Positions 25,964 to 34,192 of a DNA stretch of 64,000 nucleotides are shown one piece after another. Every line of letters begins with the position of its first letter. Position 1 is the first letter of the stretch. The notes below the pieces were generated by a model, which worked only from the letters and a program-made list of their open reading frames with translations, was not told the origin of the DNA and did not search any database. Origin of the DNA: Dyadobacter sp. UC 10 (GTDB taxonomy: Bacteria > Bacteroidota > Bacteroidia > Cytophagales > Spirosomataceae); the NCBI RefSeq assembly GCF_008369915.1, contig NZ_VSRN01000001.1, forward strand, positions 2,512,001-2,576,000, written 5' to 3'. The position numbers and the translations under genes were made by a program.

Positions 25964-26839
25964 ATGAAAATAGCTATTCATGGACGCAACTTCAATGAGT
26001 CCGCACGCCCGTTTATTGAAAATATGTTCAATGAACTGAAACATCGGAAAATTGAAGTTCAACTTTCCGGACAATTCCGCGTCTTTCTTGACCAGATTGG
26101 TATCCAGCATCATTCTGAGCTGACTTACGACAAGCCGGAGGAGCTTTTTGACGCAAAGCTGATCGTGAGTATGGGTGGAGACGGGACTCTGCTGGAAACG
26201 ATTTCCCACGTTGGAAGAAGGGTTATTCCGGCAGTCGGTATCAATACAGGCAGGTTAGGCTTCCTAGCCACGGTTCCGCCTGAGCGGATCGCCGACATGA
26301 TCGCGGCTCTTGAAAACAATCAGTTCCGCGTGGATGAACGGACTTTAGTCGCGATAGAATCGAACCTGGATCTTTTTGACGGATTGAATTTTGGACTTAA
26401 TGATTTTACGATCACCAAAACGGACACGTCTTCGATGATCACGGTACATACCTATCTGAACCAGGAATTCCTGAATTCGTATTGGGCAGACGGGCTGATC
26501 GTCTCTACGCCAACTGGCTCCACAGGCTATTCACTTAGCTGCGGCGGCCCTGTTTTAATGCCGCATTCCCAGAACTTTATCATTACGCCAATTAGTCCGC
26601 ATAACCTCAATGTGCGCCCCCTGATCGTCGAAGATACTGCGGTGGTCAGGCTGGAAGTCAAGAGCCGGAGTAACAATTTTCTGGTTTCACTCGATGCCCG
26701 GTCGAGAGTAGTGGATGAAAACACGCAGCTTACCGTTAAAAAGGCCGATTTTACCGCCAAATTGATCAAGATGAAAGATGACAGCTTTCTGAATACCTTA
26801 AGAAGCAAACTTTCCTGGGGACTCGATATGCGGAATTGA
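25964..26839 (+). CDS. nadK: NAD kinase
   Basis: Makes NADP from NAD with ATP or polyphosphate, 291 residues. The family motifs are SMGGDGTLLETI, GINTGRLGFLATV, and the nucleotide-binding SPTGSTGYSLSCGGP. Start at the ATG at 25964 (MKIAIHGRNF) gives the usual N-terminus. In many Bacteroidota nadK is followed by the isoprenyl diphosphate synthase and BamA genes; here a dipeptide epimerase follows after 23 bases instead. Confidence 0.96.
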   Translation: MKIAIHGRNFNESARPFIENMFNELKHRKIEVQLSGQFRVFLDQIGIQHHSELTYDKPEELFDAKLIVSMGGDGTLLETISHVGRRVIPAVGINTGRLGFLATVPPERIADMIAALENNQFRVDERTLVAIESNLDLFDGLNFGLNDFTITKTDTSSMITVHTYLNQEFLNSYWADGLIVSTPTGSTGYSLSCGGPVLMPHSQNFIITPISPHNLNVRPLIVEDTAVVRLEVKSRSNNFLVSLDARSRVVDENTQLTVKKADFTAKLIKMKDDSFLNTLRSKLSWGLDMRN

Positions 26840-26862
26840 CTTGACATTTACAACACCTTCCA

Positions 26863-27885
26863 ATGAAGCTATTATACCACACTTTTGACCTGCAATTAAA
26901 ACACACTTTCACCATTGCCCACGACTCGCGCGACATTCAGCAAACGCTGATCGTGCAGCTGGTGGACGAAAATGATAGCGGCCTCGGAGAGGCTACTGCG
27001 AATCCGTACTACGGCATCACGATTGAGAATATGATCGGGGCCCTGGAAAGTGTCCGGGAAATTGTAGAAAATGGCAGCTATCAATCCGCAGAGCAACTTT
27101 GGGAACTTGCACATCCTGTTTTGAAAACTAATCCATTTGCGCAATGTGCATTGGACGAGGCAGCTCATGATTATTTTGCCAAAAGAAATAACAAAAAGCT
27201 TTACCAAAACTGGGGCCTGACGCTGGAAAATATTCCTTTAACCAACTTCACAATCGGTATTGACACCGTTGAAAAAATGGTTTCAAAAATGAAGGAACTA
27301 CCCTGGCCTATCTATAAAATAAAGCTTGGCACCAGCGACGACCTGCGCATTGTGCAGGAATTGAGAAAAAACACAGACGCTATTTTCCGGGTAGATGCCA
27401 ATTGTGCCTGGACACCGGAACAAACGATATTCATTGCCCCCAGACTGAAAGAACTAGGTGTAGAATTTCTGGAACAGCCCCTTCCCGCCAATGATACCGA
27501 GGGAATGAAAAAGGTTTTTGCAGCATGTGTACTGCCTGTGATCGCTGATGAAAGTTGTATTGTTGAAAGTGACGTAAAAAAATGCAGCGGCTTGTTTCAC
27601 GGCGTGAATATCAAGTTGACGAAATGCGGCGGGCCTACTACGGCAAAAAGGATGATTAGCGAGGCCAAAGCACTGGGAATGAAAACAATGGTAGGTTGCA
27701 TGACCGAAACCAGCGTAGGTATTTCTGCCATCGCGCACCTGCTTCCGCTGCTTGACTATGTCGATATGGACGGTTCTTTACTGATTAAAAATGATCCCGC
27801 CAGTGGAGTTACCTTCGATTTCGGGAAGGTCATTTTTCCGCTGCGCAACGGAAGCGGCGCCGTTCTCAACACCTCCTTTCATTAA
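26863..27885 (+). CDS. Dipeptide epimerase (L-Ala-D/L-Glu epimerase type)
   Basis: Enolase-superfamily enzyme of 340 residues that should invert the alpha-carbon in dipeptides such as L-Ala-D-Glu from peptidoglycan turnover. The KxK motif is K152 and K154 (YKIKLG). Metal ligands fall at D178 (RVDANCAW), E204 (FLEQPLP) and D229 (IADES), with the second catalytic lysine around K251 (NIKLTKCGG). A DxD near the C-terminus (VDMDG, D301 and D303) is the residue pair that binds the dipeptide amine in epimerases and separates it from other superfamily members. It lies 23 bases after nadK, with the PLP gene close behind. Confidence 0.88.
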   Translation: MKLLYHTFDLQLKHTFTIAHDSRDIQQTLIVQLVDENDSGLGEATANPYYGITIENMIGALESVREIVENGSYQSAEQLWELAHPVLKTNPFAQCALDEAAHDYFAKRNNKKLYQNWGLTLENIPLTNFTIGIDTVEKMVSKMKELPWPIYKIKLGTSDDLRIVQELRKNTDAIFRVDANCAWTPEQTIFIAPRLKELGVEFLEQPLPANDTEGMKKVFAACVLPVIADESCIVESDVKKCSGLFHGVNIKLTKCGGPTTAKRMISEAKALGMKTMVGCMTETSVGISAIAHLLPLLDYVDMDGSLLIKNDPASGVTFDFGKVIFPLRNGSGAVLNTSFH

Positions 27886-27889
27886 ACTC

Positions 27890-28993
27890 GTGAATGCATT
27901 CCAGACAAATAAACTTCCTGGCAGGACTGTACAAACGCTGGAAGGAAACGAATATCTGTGGTTCAGTGGTACTGACTACCTTGGAATGGCATACAACTCC
28001 GATTTCCAATCATTTTTAAGAGAAGGATTTGAGCATTACGGAACCCACTTTGGAAGTTCGCGAAACGGTAGCCTGAGGCTCGCTATTTATCAGGAAGCCG
28101 AGGAAAGTTTTGCGGCCTGGCAGTGCTCAGAAGCTGCATTGCTGGTGTCGTCAGGGATGTTGGCTGGCCAGTTGCTGATAGCACAAACCGACCAAATCAT
28201 CCGGCAGCTTGACAATCCCGGACGCATTCTTTTTCACTACGCGCCAAAAGTGCATCCGGCGATCCGGGGCACCGGCTATTATTCCAACACGCTGGATTGG
28301 AAAACGTGGGCGCAGCTTACAGTCGATCAAATCAATGCCGGCACCCCCGAAATGCTACATATTATCTGTTCTGACGCAGTAGGTTCGCCGATGGTCGAAC
28401 AGTTTGATTTTTCGGTTTTCGATCAAATAGATTCTCCTGACAGCTGCCGGTTGATTATTGATCAGTCGCATTCCCTGGGTGTTTTGGGAGAAAGTGGTTT
28501 TGGTATTGCAAGGCAAATTAGCCAGGCGCTACTGGGCCGGACTACCTTCGTCTCTTCTCTAAATAAGGCGTTAGGAATACCTGCGGGAATAATCTGGGGT
28601 GACAGGAACGTGATAGACTTGCTAAGCCAATCGCCACTATATGCCGGCGCTTCCCCCTCGGCTCCCGTGTACATATCTGCTTTTAAAAGACTGCTCACAA
28701 ACGGTAATTATACGATTACCCACGCAAATTTGCTGGGCAATATCAATTACTTCGCACAGCAGTTTCAAAATTCCGCCGATCAGTTTATCCGTATTCCGGA
28801 CTATCCTGTTTTTTGCGCCACTGATCCCGCATTGTTTGATTTTCTACTAAAAAACGGCATCATGGGCTCCTGCTTTCCCTACCCGCTGTCCACCGACGTG
28901 CCGGTTACCCGCATTGCGATCAGCGCCGCGCATCAAAAAAAAGACCTCGACTGTTTAGCCGAGGTCTGTAAGCGTTTTAAACCTTTATTATAA
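27890..28993 (+). CDS. PLP-dependent enzyme of the alpha-oxoamine synthase family (aminotransferase class I/II)
   Basis: Fold-type I PLP enzyme, 367 residues if it starts at the GTG at 27890, four bases after the epimerase stop; an ATG at 27791 would overlap that gene by 95 bases. The PLP lysine is in SSLNKALGIPAG, and DQSHSLGVLG matches the D-x-x-H-S-x-G block of oxoamine synthases (BioF/KBL/SPT-like). The family joins an amino acid and an acyl-CoA; product unknown. The start codon is uncertain. The 3' end overlaps convergent tatC by six bases at TTATAA, and the tatC terminator lies within it. Confidence 0.8.
   Translation: MNAFQTNKLPGRTVQTLEGNEYLWFSGTDYLGMAYNSDFQSFLREGFEHYGTHFGSSRNGSLRLAIYQEAEESFAAWQCSEAALLVSSGMLAGQLLIAQTDQIIRQLDNPGRILFHYAPKVHPAIRGTGYYSNTLDWKTWAQLTVDQINAGTPEMLHIICSDAVGSPMVEQFDFSVFDQIDSPDSCRLIIDQSHSLGVLGESGFGIARQISQALLGRTTFVSSLNKALGIPAGIIWGDRNVIDLLSQSPLYAGASPSAPVYISAFKRLLTNGNYTITHANLLGNINYFAQQFQNSADQFIRIPDYPVFCATDPALFDFLLKNGIMGSCFPYPLSTDVPVTRIAISAAHQKKDLDCLAEVCKRFKPLL
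28935..28967 (-). terminator. tatC terminator inside the opposite gene
   Basis: On the minus strand AGACCTCG (28960-28967) pairs with CGAGGTCT (28942-28949) around a 10-base loop, followed by a run of at least seven T. It lies about 20 bases past the tatC stop and is read within the coding end of the convergent PLP gene (QKKDLDCLAEVCK), which tolerates it. Confidence 0.85.
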
Positions 28994-29863
28994 ATCCGGG
29001 TTGCCGCCGAGAGTCGCCAGGCGTTGCTCTTCGCGCAATCTTTCCCGCTCCACTTTCGCAGAAACAAGAATACTTACTTCATATAGTAAAAACAGTGGTA
29101 TAGCAACCAAAACCTGGCTGTAAATGTCAGGGGAAGGTGTAATGATCGCCGCAACTATCAGGATCACAATAAATGAATGCTTGCGGTATTCGCGCATGAA
29201 CGCCGGAGTCAGCACCCCGACCTTTGCCAGCACAAAAACGACAATCGGTAGCTGAAATGCAATTCCGCAAGCCAGTGTCAACGTTGCAACAAGGGATATA
29301 TACGAAGCGAGGCTGAACTCATTGATGATCGATTCATCCAATGTGTAGTTAGCTAGAAAGTTGATAGCCAGTGGGCTTACAATGTAGTAGCCAAAAAGTA
29401 CACCGGAGAAAAATAGAAACGTTACATAAAAAACGGCTCCACGGGCAGACCTGCGCTCCGAAGGCTTCAAGCCCGGTTTGATGAAGCGCCATATTTCCCA
29501 AAAAGCATAAGGAAACGCAAATATCAAACCAGCGATCACAGCGGAGGTCATACTCATCGTAAAAGCGTCGCCCATTCCAATCAACTGAAGCTTGAAATTC
29601 AGCGCCTTAACACAGAGCTCGTCATATTTGACCACATCTGCCAGCTTGCAGAGCATCCTGTATGTCCAGAAATCCGGCTGTGAGGGGGCGATGATTACAT
29701 AATGGTAAATTTCCTGGATGTAAATAAAGGCTATTATAGCGAAAACCAGAATAGAACCTACTGCCCGGATAACGTGCCATCTTAATTCTTCAAGATGCCC
29801 GATAAAGGACATTTCTTTACCTTCTTCTTCCTCTTCTTTATCAAAATCCTGATCCAAGGGCAT
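28988..29863 (-). CDS. tatC: Sec-independent protein translocase TatC
   Basis: Core receptor of the twin-arginine export pathway, recognising folded substrates with RR signal peptides. 291 residues, six transmembrane helices, and the conserved cytoplasmic SFIGHLEELRWHVIR near the N-terminus. An acidic Glu-rich N-terminal tail (residues 5-16) and a C-terminal cytoplasmic tail are present. The expected tatA/B gene is not in the window. It follows pdhA on the same strand but is separated by a terminator. Confidence 0.96.
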   Translation of the reverse strand: MPLDQDFDKEEEEEGKEMSFIGHLEELRWHVIRAVGSILVFAIIAFIYIQEIYHYVIIAPSQPDFWTYRMLCKLADVVKYDELCVKALNFKLQLIGMGDAFTMSMTSAVIAGLIFAFPYAFWEIWRFIKPGLKPSERRSARGAVFYVTFLFFSGVLFGYYIVSPLAINFLANYTLDESIINEFSLASYISLVATLTLACGIAFQLPIVVFVLAKVGVLTPAFMREYRKHSFIVILIVAAIITPSPDIYSQVLVAIPLFLLYEVSILVSAKVERERLREEQRLATLGGNPDL

Positions 29864-29947
29864 ATTTTTAAACTATTACTAAAATGCTATCTACGTAAAA
29901 AAGCAAAAACAGGATCAAACTTGTTTCCGCGAAATTTAAAATTACCT

Positions 29948-29981
29948 AAAAAACCCGTCGAAGTATTCCGGCGGGTTTTTC
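29948..29981 (-). terminator. pdhA terminator
   Basis: AACCCGTCG (29952-29960) pairs with CGGCGGGTT (29969-29977), nine pairs including one T-G, with an eight-base loop. T-runs follow on both strands (six T on the minus strand), so it can stop transcription in either direction. It lies 22 bases past the pdhA stop on the minus strand, upstream of tatC. Confidence 0.82.
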
Positions 29982-30002
29982 TACCAAATTTTTCTGGTCA
30001 GA

Positions 30003-31034
30003 TCAGTCCATGATAAATGGATAATCCGCCTCCACATATACATCTGTGTAAGCTTCCTTAGGATCAGGGAATTCTGATTCCTCAGCGAACTGGACAGATT
30101 CAGCTACGATTTCTTTTACTTTTTTGTCAATATTTTCCAGTTCTTCTTCGGTAGCGAATTTATTACTCAGGATCACCGAACGGATCTGCTCGATCGGGTC
30201 TCTGTGCTTGTATTCTTCTACCTCTTCTTTAGACCGGTATTTCTGAGGATCCGACATGGAGTGTCCACGATAACGATACGTACGGAATTCAAGGAATGTT
30301 GGTCCTTCGCCTTTACGTGCACGTTCGGCAGCACGGGAAACTGATTCGTGGATCGCTTCTACACTCATTCCGTCCACGGGTTCAGAAGGAATGTCGTAAG
30401 CTTCGCCCAGTGTATAAAGCTCTGTCACGTTTGAACTTCTCGCTACCGAAGTTCCCATCGCGTATCCGTTATTTTCTACCACGAAAATCACCGGCAGCTT
30501 CCAGCTCATCGCCATATTCAGCGCCTCATGGAATGCTCCCTGGCGGATCGCACCGTCACCGAAGTAACAGATACAGAGGTTGTCGGTTTTATTGTATTTC
30601 TCGGCGAAAGCAATACCTGCACCCAGAGGAATCTGAGCACCTACGATCCCATGACCGCCCACAAAACCTTTTTCTTTATCGAAAATGTGCATAGAACCGC
30701 CTTTCCCTTTGGTTGTTCCAGTCTTCTTTCCATAAAGCTCGGCCATAATAGCATTGGGAGAAGTGCCCAGCGCCAATGGAATACCGTGATCACGGTAAGC
30801 AGTAATGTATTTATCACCCTCTTTAAGAGCGGTTACAGCACCGGAAGAACAAGCCTCCTGGCCGATATACAAATGGCAAAAACCACGGATTTTTTGCTGA
30901 CCATAAAGCTGGCCCGCTTTTTCTTCAAAACGACGCTGTAAAAGCATGTTCTCGAACCAGAACAAATAACGCTCTTTTGAATGCTGTAATTTTTTTGGGG
31001 CAGAAGATTTCTTTTTTTCAGTAACGGTGGCCAT
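30003..31034 (-). CDS. pdhA: Pyruvate dehydrogenase E1 component, alpha subunit
   Basis: Thiamine-diphosphate subunit of the E1 decarboxylase of the pyruvate dehydrogenase complex, 343 residues. The ThDP motif runs from GDGAIRQGAFHEAL to VVENN, and YRYRGHSMSDPQKYRSKEEV is the lipoyl-docking and heterotetramer loop typical of alpha subunits. A lysine-rich N-terminal tail precedes the fold. The beta subunit and E2 genes are not in the window, so the complex is encoded at two or more places. It diverges from recF. Confidence 0.95.
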   Translation of the reverse strand: MATVTEKKKSSAPKKLQHSKERYLFWFENMLLQRRFEEKAGQLYGQQKIRGFCHLYIGQEACSSGAVTALKEGDKYITAYRDHGIPLALGTSPNAIMAELYGKKTGTTKGKGGSMHIFDKEKGFVGGHGIVGAQIPLGAGIAFAEKYNKTDNLCICYFGDGAIRQGAFHEALNMAMSWKLPVIFVVENNGYAMGTSVARSSNVTELYTLGEAYDIPSEPVDGMSVEAIHESVSRAAERARKGEGPTFLEFRTYRYRGHSMSDPQKYRSKEEVEEYKHRDPIEQIRSVILSNKFATEEELENIDKKVKEIVAESVQFAEESEFPDPKEAYTDVYVEADYPFIMD

Positions 31035-31160
31035 GTATTTGGTTCTCGTTTATAAAGACAGAACTTTGTCTTAATGTTATGGTTTGAACAGAGTCTGTTG
31101 TTTGCCGTACTCACGCAATGATTTGCGAAAATAAGCATAAACTAAATAACAAAGAAGTTC

Positions 31161-32258
31161 ATGTGGCTAGAAAAGCTCCACCTTACATACTTTAAAAGCT
31201 ATGAGGAGAAAGCCTTTACATTCGGTGAACATGTGAACTGTTTGGTTGGAGAGAATGGCAGCGGCAAAACGAATCTGCTTGACGCGATCTATTTTCTGAC
31301 CCTTACCAAAAGTGCCTTCCACAATCAGGATGCCCTTGGCATCCGGCACAGCTTTGATTTTTTCGTGATTGACGGTGTTTTTAGTGACCGCCAGCGACAT
31401 ACCCAGATTACCTGCAGTTTCCAACGTGGTCAGCGTAAGGTTTTTATGGCTGACAAGAAGAACTATGAGCGGCTGAGCGACCACATCGGGCTTTTCCCAC
31501 TGGTATTGATTGCGCCGGATGATACCGACGTGATCCGGGAGGGGAGCGAGGAGCGCCGCCGCTTTTTCGATGGGGTTTTGGCGCAGGCGACGCCGGGTTA
31601 CCTCGACGATTTTTTGAAATACAACAAGATCCTCAACAACCGGAACGGGCTGCTAAAACTTTTCGCTGAGCGAAATTATCTGGACGAAGATCTGCTGGAA
31701 ACCTACAATGAACCGCTGATCATCCTCTCGCAGCGGATTTATGATCACAGGAATGCATTCATGCAACGTTTTCTGCCTTTGTTTCAAAAATATTATGCAT
31801 TTCTGAGCAGCGGCAAAGAGCAGGTCGACGTCATCTACGAAAGCGAAGTCGCCAGCCCCGACTTCCCGACTGAATTCCGGAGAAACCGCAGCCGCGACTT
31901 ACATGCGCAACGCACTGGAAAAGGTATTCACAAAGACGAATATGTGTTTGAGATTGATGAAGTTACACTCAAAAAATTCGGCTCCCAGGGACAGCAAAAG
32001 TCATTTTTGATCGCGTTGAAACTGGCGCAGTTTGAACTATTGAAAGAAGAAAAAGGAAAAACGCCGATCCTGCTTCTGGACGATATTTTCGATAAACTTG
32101 ACGACCGGCGCATTCAAAAACTAATTGAATTGATCGATACCGGCTTCCTCGGCCAGGTTTTCATCACTGACGCCCGCCCGGAACGCTCGCAGAAGATATT
32201 AGAAAATGTGAAGGCCGATGTGAGGTTTTTTGAGATTGAGAAGGTAAGGCCTGGCTAA
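31161..32258 (+). CDS. recF: DNA replication and repair protein RecF
   Basis: SMC-like ATPase that helps load RecA at gaps, 365 residues. Walker A is GENGSGKTNLLDA, and Walker B with the signature region lies in LLLDDIFDKLDDRR. The N-terminus MWLEKLHLTYFKSYEE is typical. Its TAA (32256-32258) touches the stop of the convergent ParE-type toxin gene with no spacer. Confidence 0.96.
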   Translation: MWLEKLHLTYFKSYEEKAFTFGEHVNCLVGENGSGKTNLLDAIYFLTLTKSAFHNQDALGIRHSFDFFVIDGVFSDRQRHTQITCSFQRGQRKVFMADKKNYERLSDHIGLFPLVLIAPDDTDVIREGSEERRRFFDGVLAQATPGYLDDFLKYNKILNNRNGLLKLFAERNYLDEDLLETYNEPLIILSQRIYDHRNAFMQRFLPLFQKYYAFLSSGKEQVDVIYESEVASPDFPTEFRRNRSRDLHAQRTGKGIHKDEYVFEIDEVTLKKFGSQGQQKSFLIALKLAQFELLKEEKGKTPILLLDDIFDKLDDRRIQKLIELIDTGFLGQVFITDARPERSQKILENVKADVRFFEIEKVRPG

Positions 32259-32540
32259 TTATTTAGAGCGCCTGTTATCGCGGATATTTATCAATAGAAC
32301 CGTATTTTCAAAAACTGTATAGTACAGCGTTTGATGCTTTCCCAGAACAAATTCATGAACAGAACTGAACGTTCGATGTTTTTTACCCATGAATGCGTAT
32401 TTTCTCAACAAATCTAGCTGCAATTTGAGTTTGTCAGTAAATTGATCCGCTGATTCAAATCCCCATTGGTCATATAAATAGGAGATTATTTCGGTATAGT
32501 CTCTCCTTGCATCCGCCGTCCATTTAATTTCGTAAGCCAC
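32259..32540 (-). CDS. ParE/RelE-type toxin
   Basis: 93-residue toxin of the ParE/RelE superfamily. The start MAYEIKWTADARRDYTEIISYL and the end YYTVFENTVLLINIRDNRRSK follow the compact beta-alpha fold, with arginines and a tyrosine in the C-terminal strands typical of the family. ParE members act on gyrase and RelE members on mRNA in ribosomes; which applies is not clear. It overlaps the antitoxin gene by 55 bases, so translation is coupled, and it converges with recF with no gap. Confidence 0.8.
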   Translation of the reverse strand: MAYEIKWTADARRDYTEIISYLYDQWGFESADQFTDKLKLQLDLLRKYAFMGKKHRTFSSVHEFVLGKHQTLYYTVFENTVLLINIRDNRRSK

Positions 32541-32767
32541 TCTTTGCCTTCTTTAAGTACTTGTTCATTCGGGATTAAATTTCCTTGTTGAGCTTGTTTT
32601 AAAGATTCTGTTAAGAGCCGGTTGAGTTCGGCAGGATCTATTTCGATCGATTCCGCATTTTGCTGTTCTACTAAACAATTGAGCATTTTCAACAGATCTT
32701 CCATTCTGTCGTCGTCAATTTCTTTAACGATCCGAATCGCTTCCGCTCTAAGTTCTGATGCTGACAT
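32486..32767 (-). CDS. Antitoxin of the ParE-type module
   Basis: 93-residue acidic protein upstream of, and overlapping, the toxin gene. Helical and rich in Glu, Gln and Leu, with no clear DNA-binding domain I can name; the N-terminus (MSASELRAEAIRIVKEIDDDRM) resembles the small helical antitoxins paired with ParE. Assigned from its position and size. The stretch before it holds TTATA/TATAA arms (about 32789-32806) that could be an operator. Confidence 0.6.
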   Translation of the reverse strand: MSASELRAEAIRIVKEIDDDRMEDLLKMLNCLVEQQNAESIEIDPAELNRLLTESLKQAQQGNLIPNEQVLKEGKEWLTKLNGRRMQGETIPK

Positions 32768-32810
32768 ATCCTAGCTTTGACAGTGTATTATAAAGTTACT
32801 GTATAAAAAC

Positions 32811-32842
32811 AAAAAAGCCAGACCTTATATCTGGCATTTTTC
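32811..32842 (-). terminator. Terminator downstream of manC
   Basis: On the minus strand GCCAGA (32830-32835) pairs with TCTGGC (32817-32822), with a seven-base loop and a T-run of six after it. It lies between the manC stop and the toxin-antitoxin promoter region, so it separates the two units. A T-rich tract on the plus side could also serve that strand. Confidence 0.8.
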
Positions 32843-32862
32843 TAACGGTAACTTCTTACATA

Positions 32863-33930
32863 CTACACATACTTAGTACTAAGCTCTTTCGCCTCCGCCA
32901 CGAACTCTTTCACTTTTTGCTCTTCGTCCTTTTTGCAAATCATCAGAACCCCGTCATATTCAGCGACGATATATCCATCTAATCCGCTGATTACTACCAG
33001 CTTGTCTTTTGGTGTTTTAATGATTGAGTTGGTTGTATTATAAAGCAACAGATTTCCGTCCGTTACATTTTCATTGTCATCTTTTTCCGAAACTTCATAA
33101 AGCGACTTCCAGGTTCCCAGATCCGACCAGCCGAAGTTACTCAGCACAACATGCACATTGTCAGCTTTTTCCATAACCGCATTGTCTATTGAAATGCTGC
33201 CGCAATGCGCATAGGCCCGCTGAACGAAAGAATCCTCGGTTTCCAAGTAATAATGATTATCTCCTCCGCTAAAAATATCCGCAATCTCAGGCTGGAATTC
33301 TGCCAGTGCTTTCTTGAATGCATTGATATTCCAGACAAAAATCCCCGCATTCCATACAAAGTCCCCGCTATCTAAAAATTGCAATGCAAGTTCCAGATGT
33401 GGTTTTTCGGTAAAAGATTTAACTTTCTTGACCGTCAGCTTATCAGGAATGTACTGAATGTATCCGTAGCCGGTATCTGGCCGGGTCGGCTGAATGCCCA
33501 ACGTCACCAGGATATCCTCGTTCCGGGTCGCACCCAGCGCTACCTTGATGGTATCTTTAAAAATTTCTTCTTTTAATATAATATGATCCGCCGGTGCCAC
33601 TACAACATTGGCGTTAGGATTGCGCGCGGCGATCTTGTAACAGGCATAAGCGATGCAAGGAGCAGTATTGCGCCTGTTGGGTTCGAGCAGTATCTGATCA
33701 TCCGTCAATTCCGGTATCTGCTCTTTCACCAGGTCTTTATATTCCTGACTTGTAACAATATAAATGTTTTCGATCGGGCACACCCCATCGAAACGATTAA
33801 CGGTTTGCTGTAAAAGTGTTTGTCCCGTGCCCAGCACATCGTGAAATTGCTTCGGAAAATCGGTTCGGCTGAAAGGCCAGAATCTGGTACCAACTCCACC
33901 GGCCATAATAATTACATAAGTGTCCTGCAT
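32863..33930 (-). CDS. manC: Mannose-1-phosphate guanylyltransferase
   Basis: Makes GDP-mannose from mannose 1-phosphate and GTP, for mannosylated glycans and fucose-type sugars. 355 residues of nucleotidyltransferase fold: the N-terminal MAGGVGTRFWPFSRTDFPKQF, the SFTEKPHLELA block, and WSDLGTWKSLYE. There is no C-terminal phosphomannose isomerase domain, so it is the single-function form. A promoter-like sequence with a 21-base spacer lies 39-70 bases upstream. Confidence 0.94.
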   Translation of the reverse strand: MQDTYVIIMAGGVGTRFWPFSRTDFPKQFHDVLGTGQTLLQQTVNRFDGVCPIENIYIVTSQEYKDLVKEQIPELTDDQILLEPNRRNTAPCIAYACYKIAARNPNANVVVAPADHIILKEEIFKDTIKVALGATRNEDILVTLGIQPTRPDTGYGYIQYIPDKLTVKKVKSFTEKPHLELALQFLDSGDFVWNAGIFVWNINAFKKALAEFQPEIADIFSGGDNHYYLETEDSFVQRAYAHCGSISIDNAVMEKADNVHVVLSNFGWSDLGTWKSLYEVSEKDDNENVTDGNLLLYNTTNSIIKTPKDKLVVISGLDGYIVAEYDGVLMICKKDEEQKVKEFVAEAKELSTKYV

Positions 33931-33968
33931 TATAAAAGCGATTTGTATAAGCGTTAAGTAAAGCTCGT

Positions 33969-34000
33969 CAAAACTAGTGATAAACAGCCAGTCTGCTCAA
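33969..34000 (-). promoter_or_regulatory. Candidate manC promoter
   Basis: On the minus strand TTG (33998-34000), 21 bases, TAGTTTTG (33969-33976). A full match to the TAnnTTTG box with spacing inside the usual 17-23 range. The gap from here to the TonB receptor gene at 34193 otherwise shows no gene and no riboswitch I recognise; it includes GGCT/AGCC pairs near 34050. Confidence 0.5.
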
Positions 34001-34192
34001 TTAGGAACGCCAAAAACGTCACCAAATTTAGCAGAAGGCGTGTTAGCTGGCTTTGGCAGCCTATATTCCAACAGGTTCATAAATCTCAGTCTTTGAATAA
34101 CAACAGATTTACACCTCAATATTCTTTCAAAATTTCAAGAAAATTTTGTACATTTTGCTAAAAGCATCAGGCGCACTTAAAATCATTCCACT

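Noticed and set aside
33931..34192. Possible riboswitch upstream of the TonB receptor
   Set aside because: Only short GGCT/AGCC pairs are seen; no cobalamin, TPP or other known riboswitch core is recognisable.
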